Positions 27,944 through 38,798 of a stretch of DNA of 64,000 nucleotides are shown here, in pieces. Every line of letters starts with the position of its first letter. Positions within the stretch are counted from its first letter, which is position 1. Source of the stretch: Kaistia soli DSM 19436 (lineage in GTDB: Bacteria; Pseudomonadota; Alphaproteobacteria; Rhizobiales; Kaistiaceae); contig NZ_FQUP01000007.1 in NCBI RefSeq assembly GCF_900129325.1, forward strand, positions 64,501 through 128,500, given 5' to 3'. The position numbers and the translations under genes were made by a program. Below the pieces are notes generated by a model. The model was not told the origin of the DNA. It worked only from the letters and a program-made list of their open reading frames with translations, and made no database searches.

Positions 27944-28999
27944 GTGAAACTCACGAACATCGTACTCGCGGCCGGCGTTGTCGCCGCCGCCATCGGTTTC
28001 GGTTCCGCCCAAGCCGTCGATATCTCGGGGGCTGGCGCGACCTTCCCCTATCCGATCTATGCCAAGTGGGCTGACGCCTACCAGAAAGAGACCGGTGACA
28101 AGCTCAACTACCAGTCGATCGGTTCCGGCGGCGGCATCAAGCAGATCAAGGCGAAGACCGTCACCTTTGGTGCGTCCGACGCGCCGCTGAAGCCGGAAGA
28201 GCTCGAGAAGGAAGGGCTCGTCCAGTTCCCGACCGTCATCGGCGGCGTTGTTCCGATCATCAACGTCCCGGGCATCAAGCCGGGCGACGTCACGCTTAGC
28301 GGCCAGGTTCTTGCCGACATCTTCCAGGGCAAGATCACCCAGTGGGATGACGCGGCCATCAAGGCTCTGAACACCGGCGTCGACCTGCCTTCGACTGCCA
28401 TCGCTGTCGTGCATCGCTCGGACGGCTCGGGCACCAGCTTCGTGTTCACGACCTACCTGTCGCAGGTCAGCAAGGGCTGGGCTGACGACGTCGGCGCTGC
28501 TTCGGCCGTCGAATGGCCGGTCGGCCTCGGCGCCAAGGGCAATGAGGGCGTCGCTGCCGGCGTGTCGCAGACGGTCGGCTCGATCGGCTATGTCGAATAT
28601 GCTTTCGCCGCGCAGAACAACATGACCTTCACGAAGCTCGTCAACAAGGACGGCCAGACGGTCGCTCCGGAAGTGCCGAACTTCGCCGCCGCCGCCGAAG
28701 GCGTCGATTGGGCCAACCTGCCGGGCTACTACGTCATCCTGACCAACGAGCCAGGTGCCAAGGCCTGGCCGATCACTGCCGCCACCTTCATCCTGATGCA
28801 CAAGACCCCCAAGGATGACGCCGCTTCCGCCGCTGCCCTGAAGTTCTTCAACTGGGCCTATGCGAACGGCGACCAGATGGCTGCCGATCTCCACTACATC
28901 CCGATGCCGGACGCCGTCGTCGCCAACATCAAGGCGACCTGGGCCAAGGACATCGTCGGTGCGGATGGCAAGCCGCTCTTCGTCGAGGTCGCGAAGTAA
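27944..28999 (+). CDS. pstS: Phosphate ABC transporter substrate-binding protein
   Basis: Periplasmic high-affinity phosphate-binding protein, 351 aa. The GTG at 27944 is chosen because AGGGAG lies 7 bases upstream and the protein then begins with a classic signal peptide ending SAQA|VDISGAG. An ATG at 27899 would add 15 residues before the hydrophobic core. Phosphate contacts lie in GAGATFPYPIY, GSGGGIKQI, ASDAPL and HRSDGSGTSFVF. It begins the pstSCAB-phoU-phoB operon. A stem-loop after the gene probably raises PstS output relative to the permeases. Confidence 0.96.
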   Translation: MKLTNIVLAAGVVAAAIGFGSAQAVDISGAGATFPYPIYAKWADAYQKETGDKLNYQSIGSGGGIKQIKAKTVTFGASDAPLKPEELEKEGLVQFPTVIGGVVPIINVPGIKPGDVTLSGQVLADIFQGKITQWDDAAIKALNTGVDLPSTAIAVVHRSDGSGTSFVFTTYLSQVSKGWADDVGAASAVEWPVGLGAKGNEGVAAGVSQTVGSIGYVEYAFAAQNNMTFTKLVNKDGQTVAPEVPNFAAAAEGVDWANLPGYYVILTNEPGAKAWPITAATFILMHKTPKDDAASAAALKFFNWAYANGDQMAADLHYIPMPDAVVANIKATWAKDIVGADGKPLFVEVAK

Positions 29000-29017
29000 G
29001 CGTCGACCGTTGATCCG

Positions 29018-29042
29018 GGGAGAGGGCTCCATGCCCTCTCCC
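29018..29042 (+). other. Stem-loop between pstS and pstC
   Basis: GGGAGAGGGC, loop TCCAT, GCCCTCTCCC: a perfect 10-bp stem followed by TCTCGCTTC, without a U-run. Hairpins here usually protect the pstS mRNA 3' end or partly terminate transcription, so the binding protein is made in excess over the membrane subunits. Confidence 0.65.
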
Positions 29043-29085
29043 TCTCGCTTCAGTCACGGGCTCCACATAGAGCCGGGGGAATGAC

Positions 29086-30078
29086 ATGGTGGATGCTGTT
29101 ATGACCGGCTTGCGGAGCACAGGCGTCGATAGCTCCAAGCTCAAGCGGATGAGCCGGCTGCGTTCCGGCGACATTCTGTTCAACTGGGTGACCTTCGCCG
29201 CGGCGCTGATGGTCCTGGTGTTGCTTGGCGGCGTTATCATCTCGCTGATCCACGGCTCGATCCCGGCCTTCCAGACTTTTGGCCTCGGCTTCCTGACGAC
29301 GCAGAGCTGGAACCCGGTGACCGAGAAATTCGGCGCGCTGGCCCCGATCTACGGCACGGTCGTCACCTCGATCATCGCGCTCGTCATCGCCGTGCCGGTC
29401 GGCATCGGCATCGCGATCTTCCTCACCGAACTCTGCCCGCCCTGGCTGAAGCGTCCGATCGGCGTCGCCATCGAATTGCTCGCCGGCATTCCCTCCATCA
29501 TCTACGGCATCTGGGGCCTGTTCGTCTTCGCGCCCTTCTTCCAGACCACCATCCAGCCGTTCCTGATCGGTCTCTTCGGCGACGTTCCCGGCCTTTCCAG
29601 CGTCTTCGCCGGGCCGCCCTACGGCATCGGCGTCATGACGGCCGGTATCATTCTCGCCATCATGGTCCTGCCCTTCATTACCTCGATCACCCGCGACGTG
29701 TTCGACACCGTCCCGCCGGTGCTCAAGGAGGCGACCTACGGCCTTGGCTGCACGACGGCGGAAGTGGTCACCAAGGTGGTGCTGCCTTATTCCCGCGTCG
29801 GCGTCATCGGCGGCATCATGCTCGGCCTTGGCCGCGCGCTCGGCGAGACCATGGCGGTGACCTTCGTCATCGGCAATGCGCACAAGATCTCTGCCTCGAT
29901 CCTCGCGCCGGGCACCACAATCTCGGCCTCGATCGCCAACGAATTCACCGAGGCGGTCGGCGATCTCTATACCTCCTCGCTGATCGCCCTTGGCCTGATC
30001 CTCTTCGTCATCACGTTCATCGTTCTTGCGGCCGCCCGCATCATGCTGGCCCGCATGAACGCCAAAGCCGGCAACTGA
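29086..30078 (+). CDS. pstC: Phosphate ABC transporter permease PstC
   Basis: 330-residue inner-membrane subunit with six to seven TM helices. An N-terminal cytoplasmic tail (1-35) precedes the first helix; the conserved SLIHGSIPAF and the PstC-type stretch LLAGIPSIIYGIWGLFVFAPF (about 126-146) follow. The coupling loop is DTVPPVLKEATYGLG, with GRALGETMAVTFVIGN near 248-263. Works with PstA, PstB and PstS. The ATG at 29086 follows GGGGGA. Confidence 0.95.
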   Translation: MVDAVMTGLRSTGVDSSKLKRMSRLRSGDILFNWVTFAAALMVLVLLGGVIISLIHGSIPAFQTFGLGFLTTQSWNPVTEKFGALAPIYGTVVTSIIALVIAVPVGIGIAIFLTELCPPWLKRPIGVAIELLAGIPSIIYGIWGLFVFAPFFQTTIQPFLIGLFGDVPGLSSVFAGPPYGIGVMTAGIILAIMVLPFITSITRDVFDTVPPVLKEATYGLGCTTAEVVTKVVLPYSRVGVIGGIMLGLGRALGETMAVTFVIGNAHKISASILAPGTTISASIANEFTEAVGDLYTSSLIALGLILFVITFIVLAAARIMLARMNAKAGN

Positions 30079-30090
30079 GGCGAATACACC

Positions 30091-30972
30091 ATGGCATCGC
30101 TTGGAAACTCCGCCGTTTCGTCGCCGACTGCACAGTCGCTCTATCGCAGGCGCCGACGCGGCAACGGCATCCTCCTGTCGCTGTCCTTCGCGGCGACGAT
30201 CTTCGGCCTCGCCTGGCTGTTCCTGATCCTGGCGGCGCTGCTCTGGCAGGGCTTCTCGGGCCTGTCGCCGGCGATCTTCACAGAGATGACCCCGCCTCCG
30301 GGCGAGGGCGGCGGCCTGCTCAACGCCATCGTCGGCAGCTTGATCATGACCGTCGCCGGCGTGGTGATCGGCACGCCGATCGGCATCCTGGCTGGCACCT
30401 ACATGGCCGAATATGGCCGCCACAACCAGCTGAGCAACGTCGTCCGCTTCATCAACGACATCTTGCTGGCGGCGCCGTCGATCGTCATCGGCCTGTTCGT
30501 CTATGAGGTCGTAGTGGCACCGATGGGCCACTTCTCGGCCTTCGCCGGTTCGATCGCCCTCGCCATCCTGGTGATCCCGGTGGTCGTCCGCACCACCGAG
30601 GACATGCTCAACCTCGTGCCGAACACTTTGCGCGAGGCTTCGGCCGCACTTGGCCTGCCCCGTTCGGTGATGATCCGCAAAGTCGCCTATCGCGCGGCGA
30701 TGTCGGGCATCGTGACCGGCGTGCTGCTGGCCATCGCCCGCGTCTCGGGCGAAACGGCACCGCTGCTGTTCACGGCGCTCAACAACCAGTTCTGGAGCAC
30801 CGACCCGAACGCGCCGATGTCGAGCTTGCCCGTCACCATCTTCCAGTTCGCCCTCAGCCCCTATCCCGAGTGGCAGAAGCTCGCCTGGACCGGCGCGCTG
30901 CTGATCACTGTCGCGGTGCTTGCGCTCAACATCGTAGCCCGCACCTTCCTTAGCCCGAGGACTTCGAAATGA
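30091..30972 (+). CDS. pstA: Phosphate ABC transporter permease PstA
   Basis: 293 aa, partner of PstC. First TM at about 29-53, then [20 protein letters not shown] and [18 protein letters not shown]; coupling loop [17 protein letters not shown] and the family motif [14 protein letters not shown]. It starts 12 bases after pstC and ends in an ATGA overlap with pstB, so the permeases and the ATPase are translated together. Confidence 0.95.
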   Translation: MASLGNSAVSSPTAQSLYRRRRRGNGILLSLSFAATIFGLAWLFLILAALLWQGFSGLSPAIFTEMTPPPGEGGGLLNAIVGSLIMTVAGVVIGTPIGILAGTYMAEYGRHNQLSNVVRFINDILLAAPSIVIGLFVYEVVVAPMGHFSAFAGSIALAILVIPVVVRTTEDMLNLVPNTLREASAALGLPRSVMIRKVAYRAAMSGIVTGVLLAIARVSGETAPLLFTALNNQFWSTDPNAPMSSLPVTIFQFALSPYPEWQKLAWTGALLITVAVLALNIVARTFLSPRTSK

Positions 30973-31754
30973 TGCAGACCGCCGTCGCGCCGAACGCGCT
31001 GCCCGAAAAGATTTCGATCAAGAACCTCAAATTCTTCTACGGCGAAAACCTCGCTCTGAAGTCGATCAACCTGCCGCTCTACGAGAAGAAGGTCACCGCC
31101 TTCATCGGGCCGTCGGGCTGTGGAAAGTCCACGCTGTTGCGCGTCCTGAACCGGATGTACGACCTCTATCCGAAGCAGCACGCCGAGGGCGAAGTCCTGT
31201 TCGACGGTGGTAACATCCTTGCTCCGGGCCAGGACCTCAACCTTCTGCGCGCCCGCATCGGCATGGTGTTTCAGAAGCCGACGCCGTTCCCGATGTCGAT
31301 CTATGACAACATCGCCTTCGGCATTCGCCTTTACGAGAACCTGTCGCGGTCCGAGATGGACGAGCGGGTCGAGGCGGCGCTGACGCGTGGGGCTCTCTGG
31401 AACGAGGTCAAGGACAAGCTCAATTCGAGCGGCCTCAGCCTCTCCGGTGGCCAGCAGCAGCGCCTCTGCATCGCCCGGTCGATCGCCGTTCGTCCCGAAG
31501 TCGTGCTGTTCGACGAGCCCTGTTCGGCGCTCGACCCGATCTCAACCTCCAAGATCGAGGAACTGATCGACGAGCTGACGGCCGACTACACGATCGCCAT
31601 CGTGACGCACAACATGCAGCAGGCCGCGCGCGTCTCCGACTACACCGCCTTCATGTATCTCGGCGAACTCATCGAGTTCGACGAAACGTCGAAGATCTTC
31701 ACGGCCCCGGGCGACAAGCGCACCCAGGATTACATCACCGGACGCTTCGGCTGA
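30969..31754 (+). CDS. pstB: Phosphate ABC transporter ATP-binding protein
   Basis: 261-residue ATPase. Walker A GPSGCGKS (about 47-54), Q-loop [16 protein letters not shown] (the [12 protein letters not shown] segment is specific to PstB), signature LSGGQQQR, Walker [14 protein letters not shown] and switch His in VTHNMQQA. It drives phosphate import and is part of the sensing complex with PhoU and PhoR. Confidence 0.97.
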   Translation: MMQTAVAPNALPEKISIKNLKFFYGENLALKSINLPLYEKKVTAFIGPSGCGKSTLLRVLNRMYDLYPKQHAEGEVLFDGGNILAPGQDLNLLRARIGMVFQKPTPFPMSIYDNIAFGIRLYENLSRSEMDERVEAALTRGALWNEVKDKLNSSGLSLSGGQQQRLCIARSIAVRPEVVLFDEPCSALDPISTSKIEELIDELTADYTIAIVTHNMQQAARVSDYTAFMYLGELIEFDETSKIFTAPGDKRTQDYITGRFG

Positions 31755-31779
31755 GGCCGGACCGCGCCAGGAGGACGAC

Positions 31780-32496
31780 ATGTCGGAACATATCGTTACC
31801 CGCTACGACGACGAGCTGAAGGACGTCCAGCGCCGCATCGCGGAGATGGGCGGCATGGCCGAGCGTCTCGTCGACCTGTCGGTCCGCGCATTGACGCGCC
31901 TCGACACGACGATGGCCAATTCCGTCATCGCCGACGACCGCCGCCTCGACCAGGTGCAGCGCGAATGCGAAGAGCTGGCGATCATGATCATCGCCCGCCG
32001 CCAGCCGATGGCGCTCGACCTGCGCGAAGTGATCGGTGCGATGCGCATTTCCAACGATCTCGAGCGAATCGGCGATCTGGCCAAGAACATCGCCAAGCGC
32101 GTGCTGGCACTCGATGGCCAGTTCCAGTCGAAGCGCTTCATTACCGGCGTCGAGCACATGGCCGAGCTGTCGCTCGCCCAGCTCAAGGATGTTCTTGACG
32201 CCTATGCGGCACGAGACGTCAACCAGGCCTTCGAGGTCTGGCGCCGCGATGCCGACATCGATTCGATGTATACGTCGCTGTTCCGCGAATTGCTGACCTA
32301 CATGATGGAAGATCCGCGCAACATCACGCTGTGTACGCATCTTCTGTTCTGCGCGAAGAACATCGAGCGCATCGGTGACCATGCCACCAACATCGCGGAA
32401 ACGGTGCACTATGTCGTCACCGGCGAGGCGTTGACGCAAGACCGCCCGAAGCAGGACGAGTCGAGCGTAACCAGCGTCTCCTACGAGACACGCTGA
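31780..32496 (+). CDS. phoU: Phosphate transport system regulatory protein PhoU
   Basis: 238 aa, all-helical, two PhoU repeats with the metal-binding E(D)xxxD-type motifs: ISNDLERIGDLAKNIAKR (about 89-106) and CAKNIERIGDHATNIAE (about 190-206). It couples PstSCAB activity to PhoR, dampening Pho induction when phosphate is plentiful. AGGAGG lies 8 bases before the ATG, 25 bases after pstB. Confidence 0.96.
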   Translation: MSEHIVTRYDDELKDVQRRIAEMGGMAERLVDLSVRALTRLDTTMANSVIADDRRLDQVQRECEELAIMIIARRQPMALDLREVIGAMRISNDLERIGDLAKNIAKRVLALDGQFQSKRFITGVEHMAELSLAQLKDVLDAYAARDVNQAFEVWRRDADIDSMYTSLFRELLTYMMEDPRNITLCTHLLFCAKNIERIGDHATNIAETVHYVVTGEALTQDRPKQDESSVTSVSYETR

Positions 32497-32530
32497 GCAG
32501 CGCGCCTCGAAGAAGGACACCAGGACCGAG

Positions 32531-33232
32531 ATGACGCCACGCGTGATGATCGTCGAGGACGAGGAGGCTCTTGGCCTCCTCCTCCGCTACAACCTTGAAG
32601 CCGAGGGCTATGCGGTTGAGGTCGTGCCGCGCGGCGACGATGCCGAGACCCGACTGAAGGAGACGGCGCCGGATCTCTTGCTGTTGGACTGGATGCTGCC
32701 TGGCATTTCCGGCATCGAACTCTGCCGGCGGCTCAGGGCGCGCGACACCACTCGCACGCTGCCGATCATCATGCTCACCGCGCGCGGCGAGGAGCAGGAG
32801 CGGATCCGCGGCCTGGCGACGGGTGCTGACGACTATGTCGTGAAGCCGTTCTCCGTGCCCGAGTTGATGGCCCGCGTGCGCGCCATTCTGCGCCGCTCGC
32901 GGCCCGAGGTGATCGCGTCGCTGCTTCGGGCCGGCGATATCGAGCTTGATCGCGAGACACACCGGGTCCGACGTTCAGGGCGTGAACTGCGCCTTGGACC
33001 GACGGAGTTCCGGCTGCTGGAGTTCTTGATGAAGAGCCCCGGCCGAGTCTTCTCGCGCGAACAACTCCTGGACGGTGTCTGGGGACGCGATGTCTATGTC
33101 GACGAGCGGACTGTCGACGTCCATATTGGTCGTCTGCGCAAGGCGGTCAATCGCGGCCGCGTCAAGGATCCGATCCGAACCGTACGCGGCTCCGGCTATG
33201 CTTTCGATGATCAGTTCGTCGGCATGAACTGA
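32531..33232 (+). CDS. phoB: Phosphate regulon response regulator PhoB
   Basis: 233-residue OmpR/PhoB-family regulator. The receiver domain (5-120) has acidic pocket ED (10-11), phospho-acceptor D53 in LLLLDWMLPG, T83 and K105 (VVKPFS). The C-terminal winged helix (about 130-228) includes REQLLDGVWGRDVYVDERTV and VDVHIGRLRK. It would bind the Pho-box repeats upstream of pstS and in the ppk2-phoR gap. phoB lies at the end of the pst operon and phoR before it, a common rhizobial order. No terminator is obvious in the 263-base gap that follows. Confidence 0.96.
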   Translation: MTPRVMIVEDEEALGLLLRYNLEAEGYAVEVVPRGDDAETRLKETAPDLLLLDWMLPGISGIELCRRLRARDTTRTLPIIMLTARGEEQERIRGLATGADDYVVKPFSVPELMARVRAILRRSRPEVIASLLRAGDIELDRETHRVRRSGRELRLGPTEFRLLEFLMKSPGRVFSREQLLDGVWGRDVYVDERTVDVHIGRLRKAVNRGRVKDPIRTVRGSGYAFDDQFVGMN

Positions 33233-33495
33233 TCTTCAAATCCAAATCTTAATCTTCACCATTATTGAGGTCGGTGCCGCGTCGTTCCGCACGCCGGCTG
33301 ACGGCCGTTCGTGCCAAGCGGTTGGGCGAATTGGTGATTCGGCTTGGCGGCCGGTGTTTAGACATCAGTAACGTAAACAGCCGTGGTTAAGCGACGTAGT
33401 TAATCTGTTCTTAAAGCTTCTCCGGCAGATTCATCTTCGGTGAATTTGTATCGATCGGGCTTGGCCTCGATCCAGTCGATGCCGGGGAGACTTCC

Positions 33496-34245
33496 ATGCA
33501 TTACGTGAAGACAATGACGCTCGCCGCGATGATCGGGGCGGGCCTTGCCATGTCGGGGGCTGCGATGGCCGCCGACATGCCCGAGCCCTATGTTGAGCCG
33601 GCTCCGCCGGTGATCGCGACCGGCGGCTGGTATCTGCGCGGCGACATTGGCTACAAGTGGTATAACAATCCAAGCACCAGCTTCGTCACCAGCACTTACG
33701 TCGACGACTGGAACAACAATTCGCTCGACAATACCGGCGTCATCGGCCTCGGTGCCGGCTATCGCTTCAACGATCACTTCCGTGTCGACGCCACCGTCGA
33801 TTATGAATTCCAGGCCGGCGCCTATGGCGAGGGCTATTGTGGCGGTTGCGGCGGCGTCGGTCATACGATCGAGACGGCCAATATCGACGCCTGGACATTC
33901 CTCGCCAACGGCTATGTCGACATCGGCACCTGGTCCGGTTTCACGCCCTATGTCGGCGCGGGTATCGGCACCTCCTATCTGCAGACCAGCGACGTCGCCT
34001 ATCTCAATCCAAACGGCGTCGGCGGAACCTGGGACGGCGCGGGCAACTGGAACTTCGCCTATGCCCTCATGGCAGGCGTTTCCTACGCCTTCTCGCCGAA
34101 CGTGTCGGTCGACCTCAACTATCGCTATCTGAATCTCGGCGACGCCGTGTCGGGCTATATTCCGGCTGGCGGCGGCGGCACGATCAACTACGACAACATC
34201 TCGGCCAACGAGGTTCGCCTCGGCCTGCGCTACAACTTCTACTGA
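33496..34245 (+). CDS. Outer-membrane beta-barrel protein (Omp25/Omp31-like)
   Basis: 249 aa. Signal peptide cut near MSGAAMA|ADMPEP. The mature part alternates aromatic and polar residues as in an eight-stranded porin-like barrel, e.g. GWYLRGDIGYKW, GYRFNDHFRVDATVDYEF, YALMAGVSYAFSPNVSVDLN, and ends with an aromatic residue (LRYNFY) as needed for BAM recognition. This family of small surface proteins is abundant in Hyphomicrobiales. GGGGAG precedes the ATG. A strong terminator follows, so it is probably monocistronic. In the upstream 263 bases only AT-rich stretches were seen and no confident promoter. Confidence 0.9.
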   Translation: MHYVKTMTLAAMIGAGLAMSGAAMAADMPEPYVEPAPPVIATGGWYLRGDIGYKWYNNPSTSFVTSTYVDDWNNNSLDNTGVIGLGAGYRFNDHFRVDATVDYEFQAGAYGEGYCGGCGGVGHTIETANIDAWTFLANGYVDIGTWSGFTPYVGAGIGTSYLQTSDVAYLNPNGVGGTWDGAGNWNFAYALMAGVSYAFSPNVSVDLNYRYLNLGDAVSGYIPAGGGGTINYDNISANEVRLGLRYNFY

Positions 34246-34266
34246 GCGCAGCGGCGATCGATCAAA

Positions 34267-34303
34267 GAGGGGCGCGTCCGCAAGGATGCGCCCCTCGTCT
34301 TTT
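34267..34303 (+). terminator. Terminator after the outer-membrane protein gene
   Basis: GAGGGGCGCGTCC, loop GCAA, GGATGCGCCCCTC, then GTCTTTTC: a 13-bp stem with one G-U pair, a GCAA tetraloop and a short U-tract, 21 bases after the stop. Confidence 0.88.
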
Positions 34304-34362
34304 CAGGTGGTGAGGCACGGCCACGCGTTGACTTCCCTCTCGCCCGCGCCTAAAGCCGTCCG

Positions 34363-34409
34363 CGGGACACGCCTCCCCAACGAGGCGCTGCTATCTGAGA
34401 GGGTAGATC
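34363..34409 (+). promoter_or_regulatory. serC-type leader RNA with RBS-sequestering hairpin
   Basis: Two hairpins sit directly before serC: CGCCTC-CCCAAC-GAGGCG (34370-34387) and CTATC-TGAGAG-GGTAG (34391-34406, one G-U pair). The second contains the Shine-Dalgarno (GAGAGGG). This arrangement, and its place before serC-serA in an alphaproteobacterium, match the published serC RNA motif as I recall it. TTGACT-N17-TAAAGC (34328-34356) is a fitting promoter, giving a start near 34363. The ligand, if any, is unknown. A covariance-model hit would be decisive. Confidence 0.65.
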
Positions 34410-35585
<1,176 letters not shown>

Positions 35586-35610
35586 GTTCCTCTTCAGCAC
35601 ATCAACGCCC

Positions 35611-35696
35611 GTCATGGCCGGGCTCGTCCCGGCCATCCACGTCTATGATCCCCATCGATGGGGCGCCGTGGATGCCCGCACAAGCCCGGGTATGAC
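35611..35696. repeat. Rhizobial-type intergenic palindromic repeat, copy B
   Basis: Begins GTCATGGCCGGGCTCGTCCC and ends in the complementary CCCGCACAAGCCCGGGTATGAC, with inner arms ATCCACG/CGTGGAT. It is a diverged relative of the elements at 7662 and 58275 (shared GTCAT...GCCGGG edges) and sits between serC and serA. The RNA hairpin may uncouple expression of the two genes. Confidence 0.75.
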
Positions 35697-35719
35697 GCGC
35701 CAGAAAAAGGCCAGCCACC

Positions 35720-37306
35720 ATGGCACCGCGCGTTCTCATTTCCGACAAGCTCTCCAAGACCGCCGTCCAGATCTTCAAGGATCGCGGCGTCGAGGTCGAC
35801 TACCAGCCCGACCTCGGCAAGGACAAAGAGAAGCTGCTCGAGATCATCGGCAATTATGATGGCCTCGCCATCCGCTCCAACACCAAGGTGACGGAGAAGG
35901 TGATCGCCGCCGCGACCCATCTCCGCGTCATCGGCCGGGCCGGCATCGGCGTCGACAATGTCGACATTCCCGCCGCAACGGCGAAGGGCATCATCGTGAT
36001 GAACACGCCCTTCGGCAATTCCATCACTACCGCCGAGCATGCGATTGCGATGATCTTCGCGCTCGCCCGCCAGATCCCCGAGGCCAACGCATCGACGCAG
36101 GCCGGCAAGTGGGAGAAGAACCGCTTCATGGGCGTCGAGGTGACGGGCAAAACGCTCGGCATCATCGGCTGCGGCAATATCGGGTCGATCGTTGCCGACC
36201 GCGCCGTCGGTCTCAAGATGCGCGTCATCGCATTCGATCCGTTCCTCTCGGACGAGCGTGCCGTCGCGCTCGGCGTCGAGAAGGTTGAACTCGAAGACCT
36301 CTTCCGCCGCTCCGATTTCATTACCCTGCACACGCCGCTGATCGACAAGACGCGCGGTATCATCGACGCCAAGGCGATCGCCCAGATGAAGGACGGTGTG
36401 CGCATCATCAATTGCGCGCGCGGCGGGCTGGTCAACGAGGCCGATCTCGCCGAGGGGCTGAAGTCCGGCAAGGTCGGCGGTGCGGGCTTCGACGTGTTCG
36501 TCGAGGAGCCGGCGACGGAGAATGCGCTGTTCGGCCTGCCGAACTTCATCGCCACGCCCCATCTTGGCGCCTCCACCACCGAGGCGCAGGAAAACGTCGC
36601 GCTGCAGGTCGCCGAGCAGATGGCCGACTATCTTGTGAAGGGCGCCGTCTCCAACGCCCTGAACATGCCGTCTATCACTGCCGAGGAAGCGCCGCGCCTG
36701 ACGCCTTTCGTCAAGCTCGCCGACCAGCTCGGGTCGTTCGCGGGCCAGCTGACCGAGACGGGGATCACCGCGATCAAGCTCGAATATGAGGGCGATGTCG
36801 CGGCGCTTAACGTCAAGGCGCTGACCAATGCGGCGCTGGCCGCCGTGTTGCGGCCGCAGCTCCAGACGGTCAACATGGTCTCGGCGCCCGCGATCGCGCG
36901 CGAGCGCGGCATTGCGGTCGAAGAGGTTCGCCGCGAGCAGCAGGGCGCCTATGAGAACTATATCCGCCTGACCGTGACGACCGAGAAGCAGGAGCGTTCG
37001 GTCGCAGGGACGGTGTTCGCCGATACCAAGCCGCGCATCATCCAGATCAAGGGCATCAACATGGAAGCCGAGCTCGGCCGCCACATGCTCTACGTCACCA
37101 ACAAGGACAAGCCCGGCTTCATCGGCCGCTTCGCCAGCCTGCTCGGCGCCGAGGGGATCAACATCGCCACCTTCAATCTCGGCCGACAGGCCGCCGGCGA
37201 GGACGCGATCGCGCTGGTCGAGGTCGACGAGGCGATCTCGGATGACGTGATCGGCCGCGTCGGCGCGCTCGAAGGTGTCGTCCAGGCCAAGCGCCTCTCT
37301 TTCTGA
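35720..37306 (+). CDS. serA: D-3-phosphoglycerate dehydrogenase
   Basis: 528-residue long-form SerA: first step of serine synthesis from 3-phosphoglycerate, NAD-dependent. Catalytic and NAD domain (1-310): RAGIGVDNVDIPAATAKGI, Rossmann GIIGCGNIGSIVADRA, INCARGGLVNEADL (Arg) and ATPHLGASTTEAQ (catalytic His). An intervening domain (about 320-450) and a C-terminal ACT domain (about 455-528, MLYVTNKDKPGFIGRF) allow serine feedback. AAAAAGG lies upstream of the ATG. Confidence 0.97.
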   Translation: MAPRVLISDKLSKTAVQIFKDRGVEVDYQPDLGKDKEKLLEIIGNYDGLAIRSNTKVTEKVIAAATHLRVIGRAGIGVDNVDIPAATAKGIIVMNTPFGNSITTAEHAIAMIFALARQIPEANASTQAGKWEKNRFMGVEVTGKTLGIIGCGNIGSIVADRAVGLKMRVIAFDPFLSDERAVALGVEKVELEDLFRRSDFITLHTPLIDKTRGIIDAKAIAQMKDGVRIINCARGGLVNEADLAEGLKSGKVGGAGFDVFVEEPATENALFGLPNFIATPHLGASTTEAQENVALQVAEQMADYLVKGAVSNALNMPSITAEEAPRLTPFVKLADQLGSFAGQLTETGITAIKLEYEGDVAALNVKALTNAALAAVLRPQLQTVNMVSAPAIARERGIAVEEVRREQQGAYENYIRLTVTTEKQERSVAGTVFADTKPRIIQIKGINMEAELGRHMLYVTNKDKPGFIGRFASLLGAEGINIATFNLGRQAAGEDAIALVEVDEAISDDVIGRVGALEGVVQAKRLSF

Positions 37307-37453
37307 GCGACGGATTCGCGCCGGTTGCCGGCGGGGGTCGCGCGGCCGGTACGGAATCGATATAAGGTTCGCGCGCTTCGCCCCGGCCCGGTGCCGGGGC
37401 GCGGCATGTCAGGATATCCCGAAAGGCGCCCAAGCGGGCGGAGAGGCCGTTTC

Positions 37454-38746
37454 ATGGGGAATGTGGTCGTCGTCGGCTCGCAATGGGGCGACGAAGGGAA
37501 GGGCAAGATCGTCGACTGGCTGTCGGAGCGGGCGGATGTGGTCGTGCGCTTCCAGGGCGGGCATAATGCTGGCCATACGCTGGTGATCGATGGCGTCAGC
37601 TATAAGCTCAGCCTTCTGCCTTCCGGCGTCGTCCGTCCGGGCAAGCTTGGCGTCATCGGCAATGGCGTTGTCGTCGATCCACACGCGCTGGTGGCCGAGA
37701 TCGATCGTCTCGCGGCCCAGGGCGTCGCCGTTTCACCGGACAATCTGCGCATTGCCGAGAACGCCGCGCTGATCCTCTCGCTGCATCGCGAGCTCGACAC
37801 CTTCCGCGAGACCAGCAATTCCGGCACGCGCATCGGCACGACGAAACGCGGCATCGGCCCGGCTTATGAAGACAAGGTTGGCCGCCGCGCCATCCGCGTC
37901 ATGGATCTCGCCGATCTCGAAGTGCTGCGCGACAAGATCGATCGGCTGTTGTCGCATCACAATGCGCTGCGCCGTGGCCTCGGCCAGGCGGAAATCGATC
38001 CGAACGTTCTCTATGAGGAACTCGCCTCGGTCGCCGACAAGGTGCTGCCGTTCATGGATTCGGTCTGGCGGCTGCTCGACGAGCATCGCAAGGCTGGCAA
38101 GCGCATCCTGTTCGAGGGCGCGCAGGGCGCATTGCTCGACATCGATCACGGCACCTATCCGTTCGTCACCTCGTCCAACACGGTCGCCGGCCAGGCCGCG
38201 ACCGGTTCGGGCGTCGGGCCCGGCTCGGTCGGATATGTCCTCGGTATTACCAAGGCCTATACGACGCGCGTCGGCGAAGGCCCGTTCCCGACCGAACAGA
38301 CCGGCGAAGTCGGGGACTTCCTCGGCACGCGCGGCCACGAGTTCGGCACCGTCACGGGACGCAAGCGTCGTTGCGGCTGGTTCGATGCGGTCCTGGTGCG
38401 GCAGACCGTGCGCACCTCGGGCATCCATGGTATTGCGCTGACCAAGCTCGATGTCCTGGACGGCCTTGAAGAAATCAAGATTTGCGTTGGTTATAGGCTG
38501 GATGGTCGCGAGATCGACTACCTGCCGGCAGCCCAGGCTGCGCAGGCTCGTGTCGAGCCGATCTACGAGACGCTCGAAGGCTGGCAGGATTCCACCGCTG
38601 GGGCACGGCGCTGGAACGACCTGCCGGCTCAGGCCGTCAAATATGTGCGCCACGTCGAGGAATTGATTGGCGCGCCCGTTGCATTACTGTCGACGAGCCC
38701 CGAGCGCGACGACACGATTCTCGTCCAGGATCCGTTCCAGGACTGA
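37454..38746 (+). CDS. purA: Adenylosuccinate synthetase
   Basis: GTP-dependent IMP + aspartate to adenylosuccinate, the committed step to AMP; 430 aa. N-terminal P-loop [18 protein letters not shown] (catalytic Asp13), GGHNAGHT (His41), [38 protein letters not shown] and KLDVLDG. The ATG at 37454, after GGAGAGG, gives the universal [12 protein letters not shown] start; the frame is open further upstream without a good start. It follows serA by 147 bases. Confidence 0.97.
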   Translation: MGNVVVVGSQWGDEGKGKIVDWLSERADVVVRFQGGHNAGHTLVIDGVSYKLSLLPSGVVRPGKLGVIGNGVVVDPHALVAEIDRLAAQGVAVSPDNLRIAENAALILSLHRELDTFRETSNSGTRIGTTKRGIGPAYEDKVGRRAIRVMDLADLEVLRDKIDRLLSHHNALRRGLGQAEIDPNVLYEELASVADKVLPFMDSVWRLLDEHRKAGKRILFEGAQGALLDIDHGTYPFVTSSNTVAGQAATGSGVGPGSVGYVLGITKAYTTRVGEGPFPTEQTGEVGDFLGTRGHEFGTVTGRKRRCGWFDAVLVRQTVRTSGIHGIALTKLDVLDGLEEIKICVGYRLDGREIDYLPAAQAAQARVEPIYETLEGWQDSTAGARRWNDLPAQAVKYVRHVEELIGAPVALLSTSPERDDTILVQDPFQD

Positions 38747-38798
38747 GCCCGACGCAAGTCGGCGCCGGTCCGGACGCTCCGCTTAGCAGAATGGAACG

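Noticed and set aside
33233-33495. Possible small RNA or regulatory site between phoB and the outer-membrane protein gene
   Set aside because: AT-rich segments are present, but no stable hairpin, Pho box or convincing promoter could be identified by eye.
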